Assembly (NCBI GenBank): GCA_011390205.1
Contig: JAABSX010000030.1
Coordinates: 1 to 46,926, forward strand
Direction of reading: 5' to 3'
Origin: Microscillaceae bacterium
GTDB taxonomy: Bacteria; Bacteroidota; Bacteroidia; Cytophagales; Microscillaceae
Length of the DNA stretch: 46,926 nt
How positions within the stretch are numbered: position 1 is the first letter of the stretch; the number at the start of each line of letters is the position of its first letter. The notes under the pieces were generated by a model. That model had not been told where the DNA came from. It did no database searches and worked only from the letters and a program-made list of their open reading frames with translations. Made by a program: the position numbers and the translations under genes. Of this stretch, positions 9,801 to 17,975 are shown one piece after another.

Positions 9801-12800
9801 TTCGCAATTACCAGGTTTATTGATGGACACAAAATAATCAGTACTTGTGTTAATATTTACGACAAGTGTATCATTGGGGTTGTTAAGGTTGTTTAAACTT
9901 GCATCATACCATACATACTCAGCATCTAAGCCTCCCGATGCCACTAAAATAAATGTAATGGGGTTGTTATTGGGGTCTGCGCAGGCTTCCACATCTTGCG
10001 TGGTAGGTGGTGTGGGTACATTCACCTCCACAAAAGCAGTTCCTGAGGGTAATTCTCCACAAACGGCCTCCCTCACAATGGCTCTGTATAAGGTGCTTTC
10101 TGTCAAATCACTGCTTGGACTGTAAGTAGCGTTGCCAGCATTGCCGAGGTTAGTCCAAGTAACCCCAGCATCTGAGGATGACTCCCATCTTACTATTCTT
10201 GATGCATCTGGCTCATCTGGATAATTGATTAACTCCACCACAAGAGATGCAGCACTGCCTGTGCCACAGACAGAATTGGGGGCTACAAGCTCCCCTGTGG
10301 GGTTTAATATCTCTGCTTTTCTGATACGGTGGTTGTTTCTGTCTGATATATAAGGCAGGGAGCCGCCACTGAGGGCTACTCCTGAAGGATATCGAAACTC
10401 AGCTACACTGGTGGCTGGTCCATTCGCACTTCCTGACACTGTACCTGCATACAGTGTAACCTGCCCACCTGCTAAGACTTTAATTTTGTGATTGCTGCGG
10501 TCAGTGATGAAGATTTCTCCTATAGGGCTTACGGCTACATCTACAGGAAAATAAAATCGAGCACTCAAAGCTGCCCCTATGGCATCTCTAGGGCTGGTAT
10601 CAGAGGGGCCTCCTCCTGCGATGGTTGTAACCACACCTGCTGGAGTAATTTTACGAATCCGATGGTTAAGCATATCCGCCACGATGATATTTCCTTCATT
10701 GTCTATGTCTATACCACTGGGGAAATAAAACCTTGCGGCAGTACCAGTGCCATCTACATACCCAAACTTAGGCGATGCACCTGAAGGCGCACCAGCCAAA
10801 GTGCTTACTACACCATTGGGGGCTATTTTTCTAATCTTGTGATTGTTCTTATCTGCTATATAGATTGTGCCATCGGCTGCCACAGCTACATCTGTAGGAG
10901 AGCTAAACAAGGCTTGGAACGGGTTAGAGTCATCTAAATCTGCACCTCCTGGTGCTGGGATGCTGGGGTCTCCAGCTACTACTGAGGAGATGCCTGTATT
11001 AGGATCAATCCTTCTGATGAGGTGATTGCTTTTATCAGCGACATAAATCGTCCCGAAGGCATCTACATCCATGCCTGTGGGTCTGTTAAACCTTCCTTCT
11101 TGTGGCCCTCCGAATGCCCCTGCTACACCTGAGAGAAGGCTTACCTCTTGAGTAGCAAGGTTGATTTTGCGGATACAGTGGTTTACTTCATCAGAAACAT
11201 ATAAAAATGTACCATCCGATGAAAAAGCCAGACCACTATTGGCATCTGTATCTAATATTCCGACGGGGTTAGATAGATTTCCGAAGTTAAATCTTGCAGC
11301 TGTGCCTATGTCATTGGTATATCCTGCGGAGCTTCCTGCTACTGTGCTGATGTTGGTGGTTACTTCTGTCTGTTCCTGTACCGAAACCTCTACGGTCTTT
11401 ACTACTCGGCAGGCCCCTTCCTTGTAGATATAAGTGATGGTAGCTGTGGTATTGGCAGGAGTAGCTGCTAAGTCAATTTCACCTGTATTGGGGTTAATGA
11501 CGAGGTTAGGATTATTGCTTGAAAAGCAATTACCTCCTGAGCAAATTTGATTGCCTGTGTTGGGGCTAAAAGTAATAATAGGTGCTGCTGTGCCCTGACC
11601 TCCACAGAGGGTATTGGTGGCTGCAGGGTCACTATTATAATTGAAGGCAATCTCAGCACAAGACCTCACAAACCAGACTTCCTGCCCTACTGCATTGCCT
11701 AGCCCTGGATCATAGGGTCGGAGACTGGTAGCTGTGAAATAAAAATTATTTCCTACGCCCTCCATTTCAGAAGGCACACTTTCGTTCAGGATAGCTCCTT
11801 GGTCATTGTGAAATCTATATACTGCCCTGATTTGCTCATTATTGGCTGTGGGAGATGAAAGAATGCGGGGGTCTGCCACCCACAAATCTTTTCGTGAAGG
11901 AAAAAACTGGTTATTTGCAAAAAAATACAGATAATCCTGCACTTTGGTAAGCAATATAGGATTAGAAGAACCTCCAAACGCAGTAATGTCTTTTGCAAGC
12001 ACTGTCCCGAATGAAGTGCCATCACTTCTCCATAACTCCCTGCCATTGGTGGCAGTCGTAGCCGCAAAGAACAGTGTATTGTTGATGTCTATCAGTTCAG
12101 TAGGGTTTGAACCAGTTGTCCCTGGATTGATGTCTTTAATCCTGACGGCTACGCTTCCATCAAAAGACCACAACTCTTTGCCCTCACCTGGCACAGATGC
12201 TACAAAATACAGCAGACCATTAGATACGGCCATACTGACATCACTGTCTATGGTGGCTGAAACCAGGTTAGGGATATTTTGGCTCAGATTGACAACCGTA
12301 CTGCCATTAAAGCGAAATAATTGATAAGGTCCTGTGTTGCTGGTTCGGGCAAAGAAATAAGCATTGTCATTATACTCTATAAATTGGATTGGATCTGAAG
12401 AGCCCCCTGCATTGCCATTAATCTCAAAAGAACTGAGTACTGAGGTGTTGTGGTCTAAGACCCATAACTCACGGTTAATACTCACGGAGTTGCTGGCTGC
12501 TGCTCCGTTATCGGCAGAGAACAATAGCTTTAGCTGCCCTGCCATATTAATTTTGGTCAGAAACTTAGGAAAAGAACCACCTGCGGGGTTGATATTTGCG
12601 ATTTGTTGAGTGATACCGAATTCATTGGTACTGGGGCAAATAGGAGATGGATTGGGTGTATAAATGCCTGGTGTTTCGCCTAAGGTCTTGCCATCACTGC
12701 TCCAAAGCTCTACACCACTAGTACCATTGCTGGCTGCAAAATAAAGTTTATCTCCTACACTTGTCAGGTATCGTCCCTCGCTGTCTCCTCCTGGATGTAT

Positions 12801-13286
12801 GTCTTTGATTACACAAGTTTCATAACTTGCACCATTGATTCGTGTTCGGAAAAGCACTCCACGTCTATCTACAGTAGATTTATCATTGGCAAAGTAATAC
12901 GCATAGCCATCGTGCTGTGCGAACCATCTCGGGTCTGAGCCTGTGCCTGCGGGCTGCCCTACGGTAGAAGGGTACAAATCAAAAATAATCCTGATATTGT
13001 TATTAATGAAAGAAATATTGCTTGGAAAATGGCTTCGAGGCTCAAAACCTTGTGCTACTGTTCCAGCATTGAGGATGATACTTCCGTTGATGTTGGTGAG
13101 GCCGCTCGGAAAGCTAGAGGATGCTCCAGGCACTAGATTATCTGTGAAAATTGGGTTGATGTGTTGTGCCTTCACTTGATAAATATTGAGCAAGAGAAGT
13201 CCAAGAAGAGTAATTTTGGAGAGTGTATCTACAATTTTTGTTTTAACAAATCGCTTAGGCCTATGATTATAGTAATGATAGTGCAT
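6843..13286 (-). CDS. Giant multi-repeat surface adhesin with CHU_C (type B) sorting domain
   Basis: The product has 2147 residues. A signal peptide with a long basic start ends near residue 41 (VKAQ). Domain order: residues about 125-560, repeats of the ELW-S/R-DGT type (GVELWSSDGKTLGE, ELWRSDGTSFGTVLAKDI); about 670-990, six NHL-type propeller repeats (VADKSNHLIRRI, IADKNNHKIRKI); about 1000-1170, two beta domains; about 1176-1785, seven PKD-like domains beginning PxPxITG and carrying Y-T-W-T-V; about 1790-1875, an Ig-like domain; about 1880-1950, a SprB-type repeat (YQWSKDE, GTYRVTVTDAGGC); about 2045-2147, the gliding-motility-associated C-terminal domain (PKMFSPNGDSNNEYFRLYG, then GWDGSFNGKPLPSDGYIW). 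That last domain is the type B signal for type IX secretion, so surface display or release is expected. The gene is followed after 39 bases by its likely PorP/SprF partner. Role as adhesin is inference from architecture. Confidence 0.92.
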   Translation of the reverse strand: MHYHYYNHRPKRFVKTKIVDTLSKITLLGLLLLNIYQVKAQHINPIFTDNLVPGASSSFPSGLTNINGSIILNAGTVAQGFEPRSHFPSNISFINNNIRIIFDLYPSTVGQPAGTGSDPRWFAQHDGYAYYFANDKSTVDRRGVLFRTRINGASYETCVIKDIHPGGDSEGRYLTSVGDKLYFAASNGTSGVELWSSDGKTLGETPGIYTPNPSPICPSTNEFGITQQIANINPAGGSFPKFLTKINMAGQLKLLFSADNGAAASNSVSINRELWVLDHNTSVLSSFEINGNAGGSSDPIQFIEYNDNAYFFARTSNTGPYQLFRFNGSTVVNLSQNIPNLVSATIDSDVSMAVSNGLLYFVASVPGEGKELWSFDGSVAVRIKDINPGTTGSNPTELIDINNTLFFAATTATNGRELWRSDGTSFGTVLAKDITAFGGSSNPILLTKVQDYLYFFANNQFFPSRKDLWVADPRILSSPTANNEQIRAVYRFHNDQGAILNESVPSEMEGVGNNFYFTATSLRPYDPGLGNAVGQEVWFVRSCAEIAFNYNSDPAATNTLCGGQGTAAPIITFSPNTGNQICSGGNCFSSNNPNLVINPNTGEIDLAATPANTTATITYIYKEGACRVVKTVEVSVQEQTEVTTNISTVAGSSAGYTNDIGTAARFNFGNLSNPVGILDTDANSGLAFSSDGTFLYVSDEVNHCIRKINLATQEVSLLSGVAGAFGGPQEGRFNRPTGMDVDAFGTIYVADKSNHLIRRIDPNTGISSVVAGDPSIPAPGGADLDDSNPFQALFSSPTDVAVAADGTIYIADKNNHKIRKIAPNGVVSTLAGAPSGASPKFGYVDGTGTAARFYFPSGIDIDNEGNIIVADMLNHRIRKITPAGVVTTIAGGGPSDTSPRDAIGAALSARFYFPVDVAVSPIGEIFITDRSNHKIKVLAGGQVTLYAGTVSGSANGPATSVAEFRYPSGVALSGGSLPYISDRNNHRIRKAEILNPTGELVAPNSVCGTGSAASLVVELINYPDEPDASRIVRWESSSDAGVTWTNLGNAGNATYSPSSDLTESTLYRAIVREAVCGELPSGTAFVEVNVPTPPTTQDVEACADPNNNPITFILVASGGLDAEYVWYDASLNNLNNPNDTLVVNINTSTDYFVSINKPGNCESVKVPLTARILELPTPAIVATGTACAENTQTYRTAINAGNTYTWTVTNGVILPENSNTVTAIDRNQIEVLWNSSASGVINLREENAAACAKEVSLNVVINPLPTPVITSVNPNTTVCADEQRVYNTPLVAGHSYTWTVSPASSATIVSGENSHELTVIWLADGELTVTESIDATACEATSSSFSVTVSPLPTPVITGENTVCLNDEEIYNVALVSGDTYSWNLLSGGVITSPTDANEVSITWNAVGTHTLEITQTNGSTNCSAVSTFEIEVGDIPSPVITGDFDICESETASYSITATSNTIEWTVMGGSIRSGQGSNIVSIQWDADISVGEVSVTETNPSTLCSSTATESINLNAKPEPSITGAEIACQNSLGTYSVPAVGADTYTWTVTGGTFTGQGTSEIEVTWGNTDTAGIISITQTNAALCDSTLSFSVSLIAQPDPSITGIQVLCAGETATYTTSVAPAGQTYIYNWTITGLGTILSGQGTNQVEIQWDEMIADPTYLVVDITVQGTGCTSTTPIPFDPGSFAVTLNPLPTPVITSVDNLACEGEVITYFTQDPLDATHTYNWTVTGGTFVAGANPNEIIVTWGSIGTGAVNLTEISAESCETVASSFQVDIQGSPTAPTAENRYLCDTSIDLDLTASEPSASDYNWYTTETEPVPFQNGASITVSALTATTSYWVSAINAAGCEGPRAEVSVELNPATLPWTIQGITADADSCITTAGDSPSGSIELSVSIENPPYTYQWSKDEDAGFSANTSTIDQLTQGTYRVTVTDAGGCSQAEVFTIVEELKQIEDGLISTDAFIENDTIIVGVGDSFALTASATDALTYSWLDEAGNEIGTEAILNFDNYNLDSQLFTVIITNDRNCSVSLSIYVKAVLLEVFVPKMFSPNGDSNNEYFRLYGNGIKSVNLRVFNRLGELVYQTDEWVEGAPTLGSEQIGWDGSFNGKPLPSDGYIWSVKGRFVNNKEITFNGKNTGDVLLVR

Positions 13287-13474
13287 GTTTATATCCAGAA
13301 TTAAGTGAGTTTAGAATCTGTATTTTATACTAATAAGTTTATAAAAGTAACAAGGGCAAACATTAAAATAAGCTATTCAAACACTTAACTTTTGGCAAAG
13401 AATACAATAAGCATGCTTAGATTTATGCTATTAAAACTTTCTTTGACAAAGATAAATTGTGAAGGGTTTCTACT

Positions 13475-14368
13475 TTATGGGCAAAAATCTTGCATCTCTT
13501 CAGAATAAAAAGTTTGTGCATCTTTTTTCCCTTTTTCCCAATCTTCACAAATATCCGCTGTAGTTTTTTTCATTCTTTTTTTCAGAATGGCTCTATACAT
13601 AAAATAGGCTTCTTGTGTACTATTCAGGTCTATTGCCTTGTCAAAATCTTTTTGAGCGGCTTCATATTGATACAGATAAAAGTAAGCCTTCCCTCTGTGA
13701 AAGTACCACTGGGGCTTTCCTTCCTCTGATAGTTTTAGGAGTTGTGTATAGTCTTCTATTGCCTTCCAATAGTTATGATAATTTAGCCAAATCCCAGCCC
13801 TCATTTCTAAGTACTCGGCTTTGGGGGCAGCCTTTGAGAGAAGTAAATTTAGATTTTTCAGTGCTTTTATTTCATCATTTTGTGTGATTTGGGCTTTTGC
13901 TTGCTCTAGCAATCTATCGGCGTGTAGCTGCCTAGAAAACCTGTGTAGCATCACAGCAACCACACAAATCCCTAAAAACAAGACAAAAGCAGCTAAAATA
14001 ATCATTTGTTTGGTGCGTTTTGGGATATGTGCTGCAGGGTCTGTCTGTGTAGTATTTGAAGGTGTCCCTGCTGTATTTTGGTAGTAAGATGTCTGTGGAG
14101 GGTGGTATGTAGTTTGGGAAGGTGTATAATGAGGTACATCTGCCTGTTGGCTTCGGTAAACCAACAAATAATCATAGGTGGCACGCTTGTATGGGTCAGA
14201 TAGGGTTTGATAAATTTCGTTGATTGCTTTAAACTGCTCCTCTGCGTGGGGGTTGTCAGGGTTTCGGTCAGGGTGATATTTCATCGCCATAGCTTTGTAA
14301 GCCGATTTGATTTCTTGGAGGCCTGCATCAGAAGGCACTCCGAGTATTTTATAATAAGTATCTGACAT
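13475..14368 (-). CDS. J-domain protein with one membrane segment and TPR repeats
   Basis: The product has 297 residues. Residues 1-66 are a J domain ([20 protein letters not shown]) with the HPD motif at 32-34 ([10 protein letters not shown]), which stimulates the ATPase of an Hsp70 such as DnaK. A linker rich in Tyr, Pro, Gln and Thr follows (about 75-112), then a membrane segment at about 121-142 ([20 protein letters not shown]) and TPR-like helices at about 165-280 ([23 protein letters not shown]). The zinc-finger and C-terminal substrate domains of true DnaJ are missing, so this is a specialised co-chaperone, probably bringing Hsp70 to a membrane-bound client. It starts 22 bases after the dprA stop and is likely co-transcribed with it. 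Confidence 0.88.
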   Translation of the reverse strand: MSDTYYKILGVPSDAGLQEIKSAYKAMAMKYHPDRNPDNPHAEEQFKAINEIYQTLSDPYKRATYDYLLVYRSQQADVPHYTPSQTTYHPPQTSYYQNTAGTPSNTTQTDPAAHIPKRTKQMIILAAFVLFLGICVVAVMLHRFSRQLHADRLLEQAKAQITQNDEIKALKNLNLLLSKAAPKAEYLEMRAGIWLNYHNYWKAIEDYTQLLKLSEEGKPQWYFHRGKAYFYLYQYEAAQKDFDKAIDLNSTQEAYFMYRAILKKRMKKTTADICEDWEKGKKDAQTFYSEEMQDFCP

Positions 14369-14389
14369 GGTTCCTTAAAAATCTCTTTT

Positions 14390-15511
14390 TTATCTAAAAA
14401 GGCTATATTTCTTACCTGGCAATGATTTGATTAATCCTAAAATCTCTAAATTTAATACAGCAGCATTGACCTCTTGGATGGGAGCTTCAATCTGCCAACT
14501 GAGCTCATCAATGGGCAAAGCCTGCTCATCTTTTACTTCAAGTGTTGCTATAATTTTTTGCTCAATGGGGCTCAGTTCAGATTTATCGAAGTGTAGTCTG
14601 ACCTGCTTTGCTGTCATTATGTGTGAGTCATCTGCCCAGTTGAGGAGGTTTTCAAGGTCTTTGATACTGGTGAATATATGTGCTTTGTGCTGTTTGATAA
14701 GATTATTGCAGCCTTCGGAGGTATCTTTATGAAGATTTCCAGGCACAGCCATGACCTCTCTGTTATAGTCATTGGCAATATCTGCCGTAATCAAAGCACC
14801 TCCTTTTGCTTTTGCTTCTACCACAATGATTACATCTGCCATACCAGCTATCACCCTGTTGCGAGCGGGGAATCGCATAGCATCGGGTTTGGTGCCTAGC
14901 TTATTTTCAGTCAAAATAGCTCCTTCTTGCTGTAGCATCTGCTCTGTTGTTTTTTTGTGGGCAGCAGGGTAGATAGTGTCTATGCCACTTGCCATAACTC
15001 CTACGGTGGGCAGGTTATATTTGATACAAGCGCGGTGTGCGGCTATGTCTATGCCATATGCCAGCCCACTGACAATGAGTGGCTGATATTTTCGAAGTTC
15101 ACTAACGATTTCTTCGGTAACTGCCTTGCCATATTCAGTGGCTTCACGTGTACCTACAATGGCCACGCTTCGGCTTGGGTTCAGTTTTGCATCGCCTTTG
15201 GCAAAAAGTACAAGAGGTGCATCATAAGTTTGTTTGAGTCTTTGTGGGTATTCGGGCTGGTGATAGCTCAGAATGTGTATGCCTTGTTTGTGTGTTTTTT
15301 CTATTTCTTGCTCCGCAGTTTTGAGCAGAGAAGCCTCTTGGAGAGAGGATGCAATTCGTTCTCCTATTTGCGGAATTTTCATCAGCTTGCCTTTTGGCAA
15401 TTTAAAGACTGCCTCAGAAGAGCCACAGTAGCTGATGAGCTGCCGAGCCTTTACGCCTCCAATCCCTTCCATGAGGTGTAGTGCCAGTGTGTACAGAGTT
15501 TCTTTTTCCAT
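14390..15511 (-). CDS. dprA: DNA processing protein DprA (Smf)
   Basis: The product has 373 residues from the ATG at 15511 (MEKETLYTLALHLMEGIGG). The frame is open further upstream, but the extra 79 residues are unlike the family and overlap the divergent gene at 15602. DprA protects incoming single-stranded DNA and loads RecA on it during natural transformation; the gene is also widespread in bacteria not known to be transformable. An N-terminal helix-hairpin-helix/SAM part (residues 1-70) precedes the Rossmann-like core: VAIVGTREATEYGKAV, IVSGLAYGIDIAAHRA, PARNRVIAGMADVIIVVEA, GGALITADIANDYNREV. The C-terminal 65 residues fit the DprA winged-helix domain (LSPIEQKIIATLE). It leads a two-gene unit with the J-domain gene. 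Confidence 0.95.
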   Translation of the reverse strand: MEKETLYTLALHLMEGIGGVKARQLISYCGSSEAVFKLPKGKLMKIPQIGERIASSLQEASLLKTAEQEIEKTHKQGIHILSYHQPEYPQRLKQTYDAPLVLFAKGDAKLNPSRSVAIVGTREATEYGKAVTEEIVSELRKYQPLIVSGLAYGIDIAAHRACIKYNLPTVGVMASGIDTIYPAAHKKTTEQMLQQEGAILTENKLGTKPDAMRFPARNRVIAGMADVIIVVEAKAKGGALITADIANDYNREVMAVPGNLHKDTSEGCNNLIKQHKAHIFTSIKDLENLLNWADDSHIMTAKQVRLHFDKSELSPIEQKIIATLEVKDEQALPIDELSWQIEAPIQEVNAAVLNLEILGLIKSLPGKKYSLFR

Positions 15512-15586
15512 GTGTCTTGCAAAATAAACAAAGAAATGTATTTTAAAATAACTTTGGTTTACTATTTTAAGTCTGATATTTGAGCA

Positions 15587-15594
15587 TATCTTTG
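15587..15594 (+). promoter_or_regulatory. Possible -7 promoter element
   Basis: TATCTTTG matches the Bacteroidota -7 consensus TAnnTTTG exactly, 7 bases before the start codon of the SpoIIE-receptor gene. No TTG lies at the usual 17-23 base distance upstream (the nearest is 30 bases away). If used, the transcript would be almost leaderless. Confidence 0.35.
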
Positions 15595-15601
15595 TAATTC
15601 T

Positions 15602-17842
15602 ATGATTCAGTACATAATTCATCATTCTGTGAAGCCCTCTATTTGGTTTGTATTCTGTCTGTTTCTTTGCTTTTTTTCTATAAAAGCAACTGCACAGCAG
15701 CCTATATACCTCATACCTAGTCAGGCACTGTATAAAACAGGCACACACATTAAATTCTTAGAAAACCCACAAGGCAACCTGACCTTCCGAGATGTCCTCT
15801 CTAAATCGGTGCAGGAGCAGTTTCAGGTGGGTAAAGAAGATGTACTCAACTTCGGCTACAGCAAGTCTAGCTTTTGGCTTAAAATGGTCTTCAAAGATAC
15901 AAGCAAAATTCATCAGACACACTTGCTACAGTTTGCACATCCTCTGGTAGATTCGGTTAGTTTTTATGCCATCAAAGAGGGCAAGCTCATCAATATCAGA
16001 CATACTGGAGGTATTCTGCCTTTTGAAACACGTGAGATTCATGAAGCCACCTTCTTGTTTGAGCTTCCTATCCAATCAGGTGAGACGCTCACTATCTATC
16101 TCAACTGCCGAGGGAAAAGCTCTAAGCAGTTTCCTATCAATATTTTTAGTGAGAAGCGTTTTTTGGAGACATCCAGACAGCAAAACACCTTTTTGGGCTT
16201 GTATGTAGGTTTTTTTATGGCTATGATTTGCTATAATTTATTTTTGTATATCAGTCTTCGCAAAAATGACTACCTGTATTATGTTCTCTATATGAGTTCT
16301 TTGCTTTTGCTGCAGCTTGCCTTGTCTGGGAATCTCCACGAGTTTTTTCCTAGTAACTGGATACGTGTGGCGAACCTCATCAATTTATTTTGGGTAGGTT
16401 TTTCTATTTATTTTGGAAATCAATTTGCCAAAAAATTTCTCCGCATCAGGCACTATGCACCGAGCTGGGTGCTTTGGGTCATTTTGGTGGTGGATATAAT
16501 CGCCCTCTTGTTGATGCTAGGCACATTACTTTCTATCTACATTCCTTTTTTGCTTAATTTTCTACCTCCAATAGCTTCTTTACTGGCACTTTCTGTGGTT
16601 TTTGTGCTATTTCCTACGGGTGTTTTGATTTGGAGAAAGGGTTTTCGCCCTGCCCGCTTTTATACTTTGGCTTTTACGGCTCTTTTTGTGGGCATTTTGA
16701 TTTATACAATGCGTAATCTTGGCTTTTTGCCAAACACACTCCTGACCACTTCGGCAGTGAAGGTAGGCTCGGTCATAGAGGCACTCCTGCTCGCTCTAGG
16801 TCTGGCTGATAGGGTCAATATTGCCGAAAAAGAAAAACAACAAGCCCAAACCGAAACCATCAAGGCTCTCCAAGAAAAAGAAAGCCTTATCTCTAATCAA
16901 AATAAAATACTGGAAGAAAAAGTAAATAAAAGAACTGAAGAAATTCAGGCTAAAAACCAACTACTCGAAAATCAAAACCAAGAAATTATCCTCAAAAACC
17001 AAGAAATAGGTGAGCAAAGGGATGCCCTTGCCCAAAAAAGTGAAGAACTCGTAGAAACTTTGGATGAACTGAAATTCAAAAATCAGGAAGTCATCAGTAG
17101 TATTAATTATGCCCAACGCATCCAAAATGCCATGCTGCCTCAGCCCGAAGAAGTCGCCTCTATCCTTCCTCAATCTTTTGTGCTTTTTAAACCTAAAGAC
17201 ATCGTATCGGGTGATTTTTATTGGCTTCTCAAAAAAGAACATAAAACCATCATTGCAGTAGTGGACTGCACAGGGCATGGCGTACCTGGAGCATTTATGA
17301 GTATGATAGGCAATGATTTACTCAACGAAATAGTAGGCTTTAGGCAAATCACCAAACCTGACCTGATACTGAATGCACTTCACGAAGGTGTCAGAAAAGT
17401 GCTGCGCCAAGAAGAAACCCAAAATAACGACGGCATGGACATGTCTATCTGTGTGATAGATACCCAAAATAATATCCTAGAATATGCAGGTGCTAAAAGC
17501 CCTATGGTCTATATCAATCAAGGCCATCTCAGCTTTATCAGAGGAGATAAACTGCCCATAGGAGGCTCACAAGGCCCCGCATCAAGAGACTACACTCGGA
17601 GAATCTTACAGTTTGAAGAAGGAGATATGTTCTATCTTTTCTCTGACGGATTCCAAGACCAGTTTGGCGGACCCGAGCAAAAAAAGTTTATGATAAAGCA
17701 CTTCAGGGAGTTGCTCCATAGTATCCACGAGATGCCCATCACACAGCAAAAAAACACACTAAACAAAGTATTAGATGACTGGAAAGGAAATCAAAAACAA
17801 CTAGATGATATTCTGATATTTGGTGTAAGGCTCAAAGGATAA
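15602..17842 (+). CDS. 7TMR-DISM receptor with coiled coil and SpoIIE (PP2C) phosphatase domain
   Basis: The product has 746 residues. After a signal peptide (1-32, ending ATAQ), residues about 45-170 fit the extracellular 7TMR-DISM sensing domain, thought to bind carbohydrate or similar ligands. Seven membrane segments follow (about 192-400), then a long coiled coil (about 405-505, rich in Gln, Glu, Asn and Lys), then the linker YAQRIQNAMLPQ and a SpoIIE-type PP2C phosphatase (about 510-745). Metal-binding acidic motifs are present: SGDFYW (about 535), VVDCTGHGVPGAF (about 552), DGMDMS (about 611) and FSDGFQDQFGG (about 680), so the phosphatase should be active. Such receptors usually dephosphorylate an anti-sigma-antagonist protein, but no such partner is in the window. 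It is divergent from dprA, with 90 bases between the two starts. Confidence 0.92.
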   Translation: MIQYIIHHSVKPSIWFVFCLFLCFFSIKATAQQPIYLIPSQALYKTGTHIKFLENPQGNLTFRDVLSKSVQEQFQVGKEDVLNFGYSKSSFWLKMVFKDTSKIHQTHLLQFAHPLVDSVSFYAIKEGKLINIRHTGGILPFETREIHEATFLFELPIQSGETLTIYLNCRGKSSKQFPINIFSEKRFLETSRQQNTFLGLYVGFFMAMICYNLFLYISLRKNDYLYYVLYMSSLLLLQLALSGNLHEFFPSNWIRVANLINLFWVGFSIYFGNQFAKKFLRIRHYAPSWVLWVILVVDIIALLLMLGTLLSIYIPFLLNFLPPIASLLALSVVFVLFPTGVLIWRKGFRPARFYTLAFTALFVGILIYTMRNLGFLPNTLLTTSAVKVGSVIEALLLALGLADRVNIAEKEKQQAQTETIKALQEKESLISNQNKILEEKVNKRTEEIQAKNQLLENQNQEIILKNQEIGEQRDALAQKSEELVETLDELKFKNQEVISSINYAQRIQNAMLPQPEEVASILPQSFVLFKPKDIVSGDFYWLLKKEHKTIIAVVDCTGHGVPGAFMSMIGNDLLNEIVGFRQITKPDLILNALHEGVRKVLRQEETQNNDGMDMSICVIDTQNNILEYAGAKSPMVYINQGHLSFIRGDKLPIGGSQGPASRDYTRRILQFEEGDMFYLFSDGFQDQFGGPEQKKFMIKHFRELLHSIHEMPITQQKNTLNKVLDDWKGNQKQLDDILIFGVRLKG

Positions 17843-17929
17843 CTTGCCCAAGCCTTCACTACTGCTCATCATATCTGTTTATCTTCCCAGATTTTTAACC
17901 GAGCACTAAAAAGATTAAACAATCTAAGC

Positions 17930-17937
17930 TATTTTTG
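17930..17937 (+). promoter_or_regulatory. Possible -7 promoter element
   Basis: TATTTTTG matches the Bacteroidota -7 consensus TAnnTTTG, 38 bases before the start of the sugar dehydrogenase gene. No clear -33 TTG is visible at the right distance, so support rests on the -7 element and position only. Confidence 0.35.
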
Positions 17938-17975
17938 GTAGAGTTAATTCATAGATCATTTAATAATTTATACAT

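Noticed and set aside
6843-13286. Many open frames on the plus strand under the giant adhesin gene
   Set aside because: They are short, low in complexity and antisense to a continuous, well-structured 2147-codon gene; none has recognisable domains.
15512-15748. Extended N-terminus of DprA
   Set aside because: The extra 79 residues are not DprA-like and overlap the divergent receptor gene; the ATG at 15511 gives a normal-length protein.
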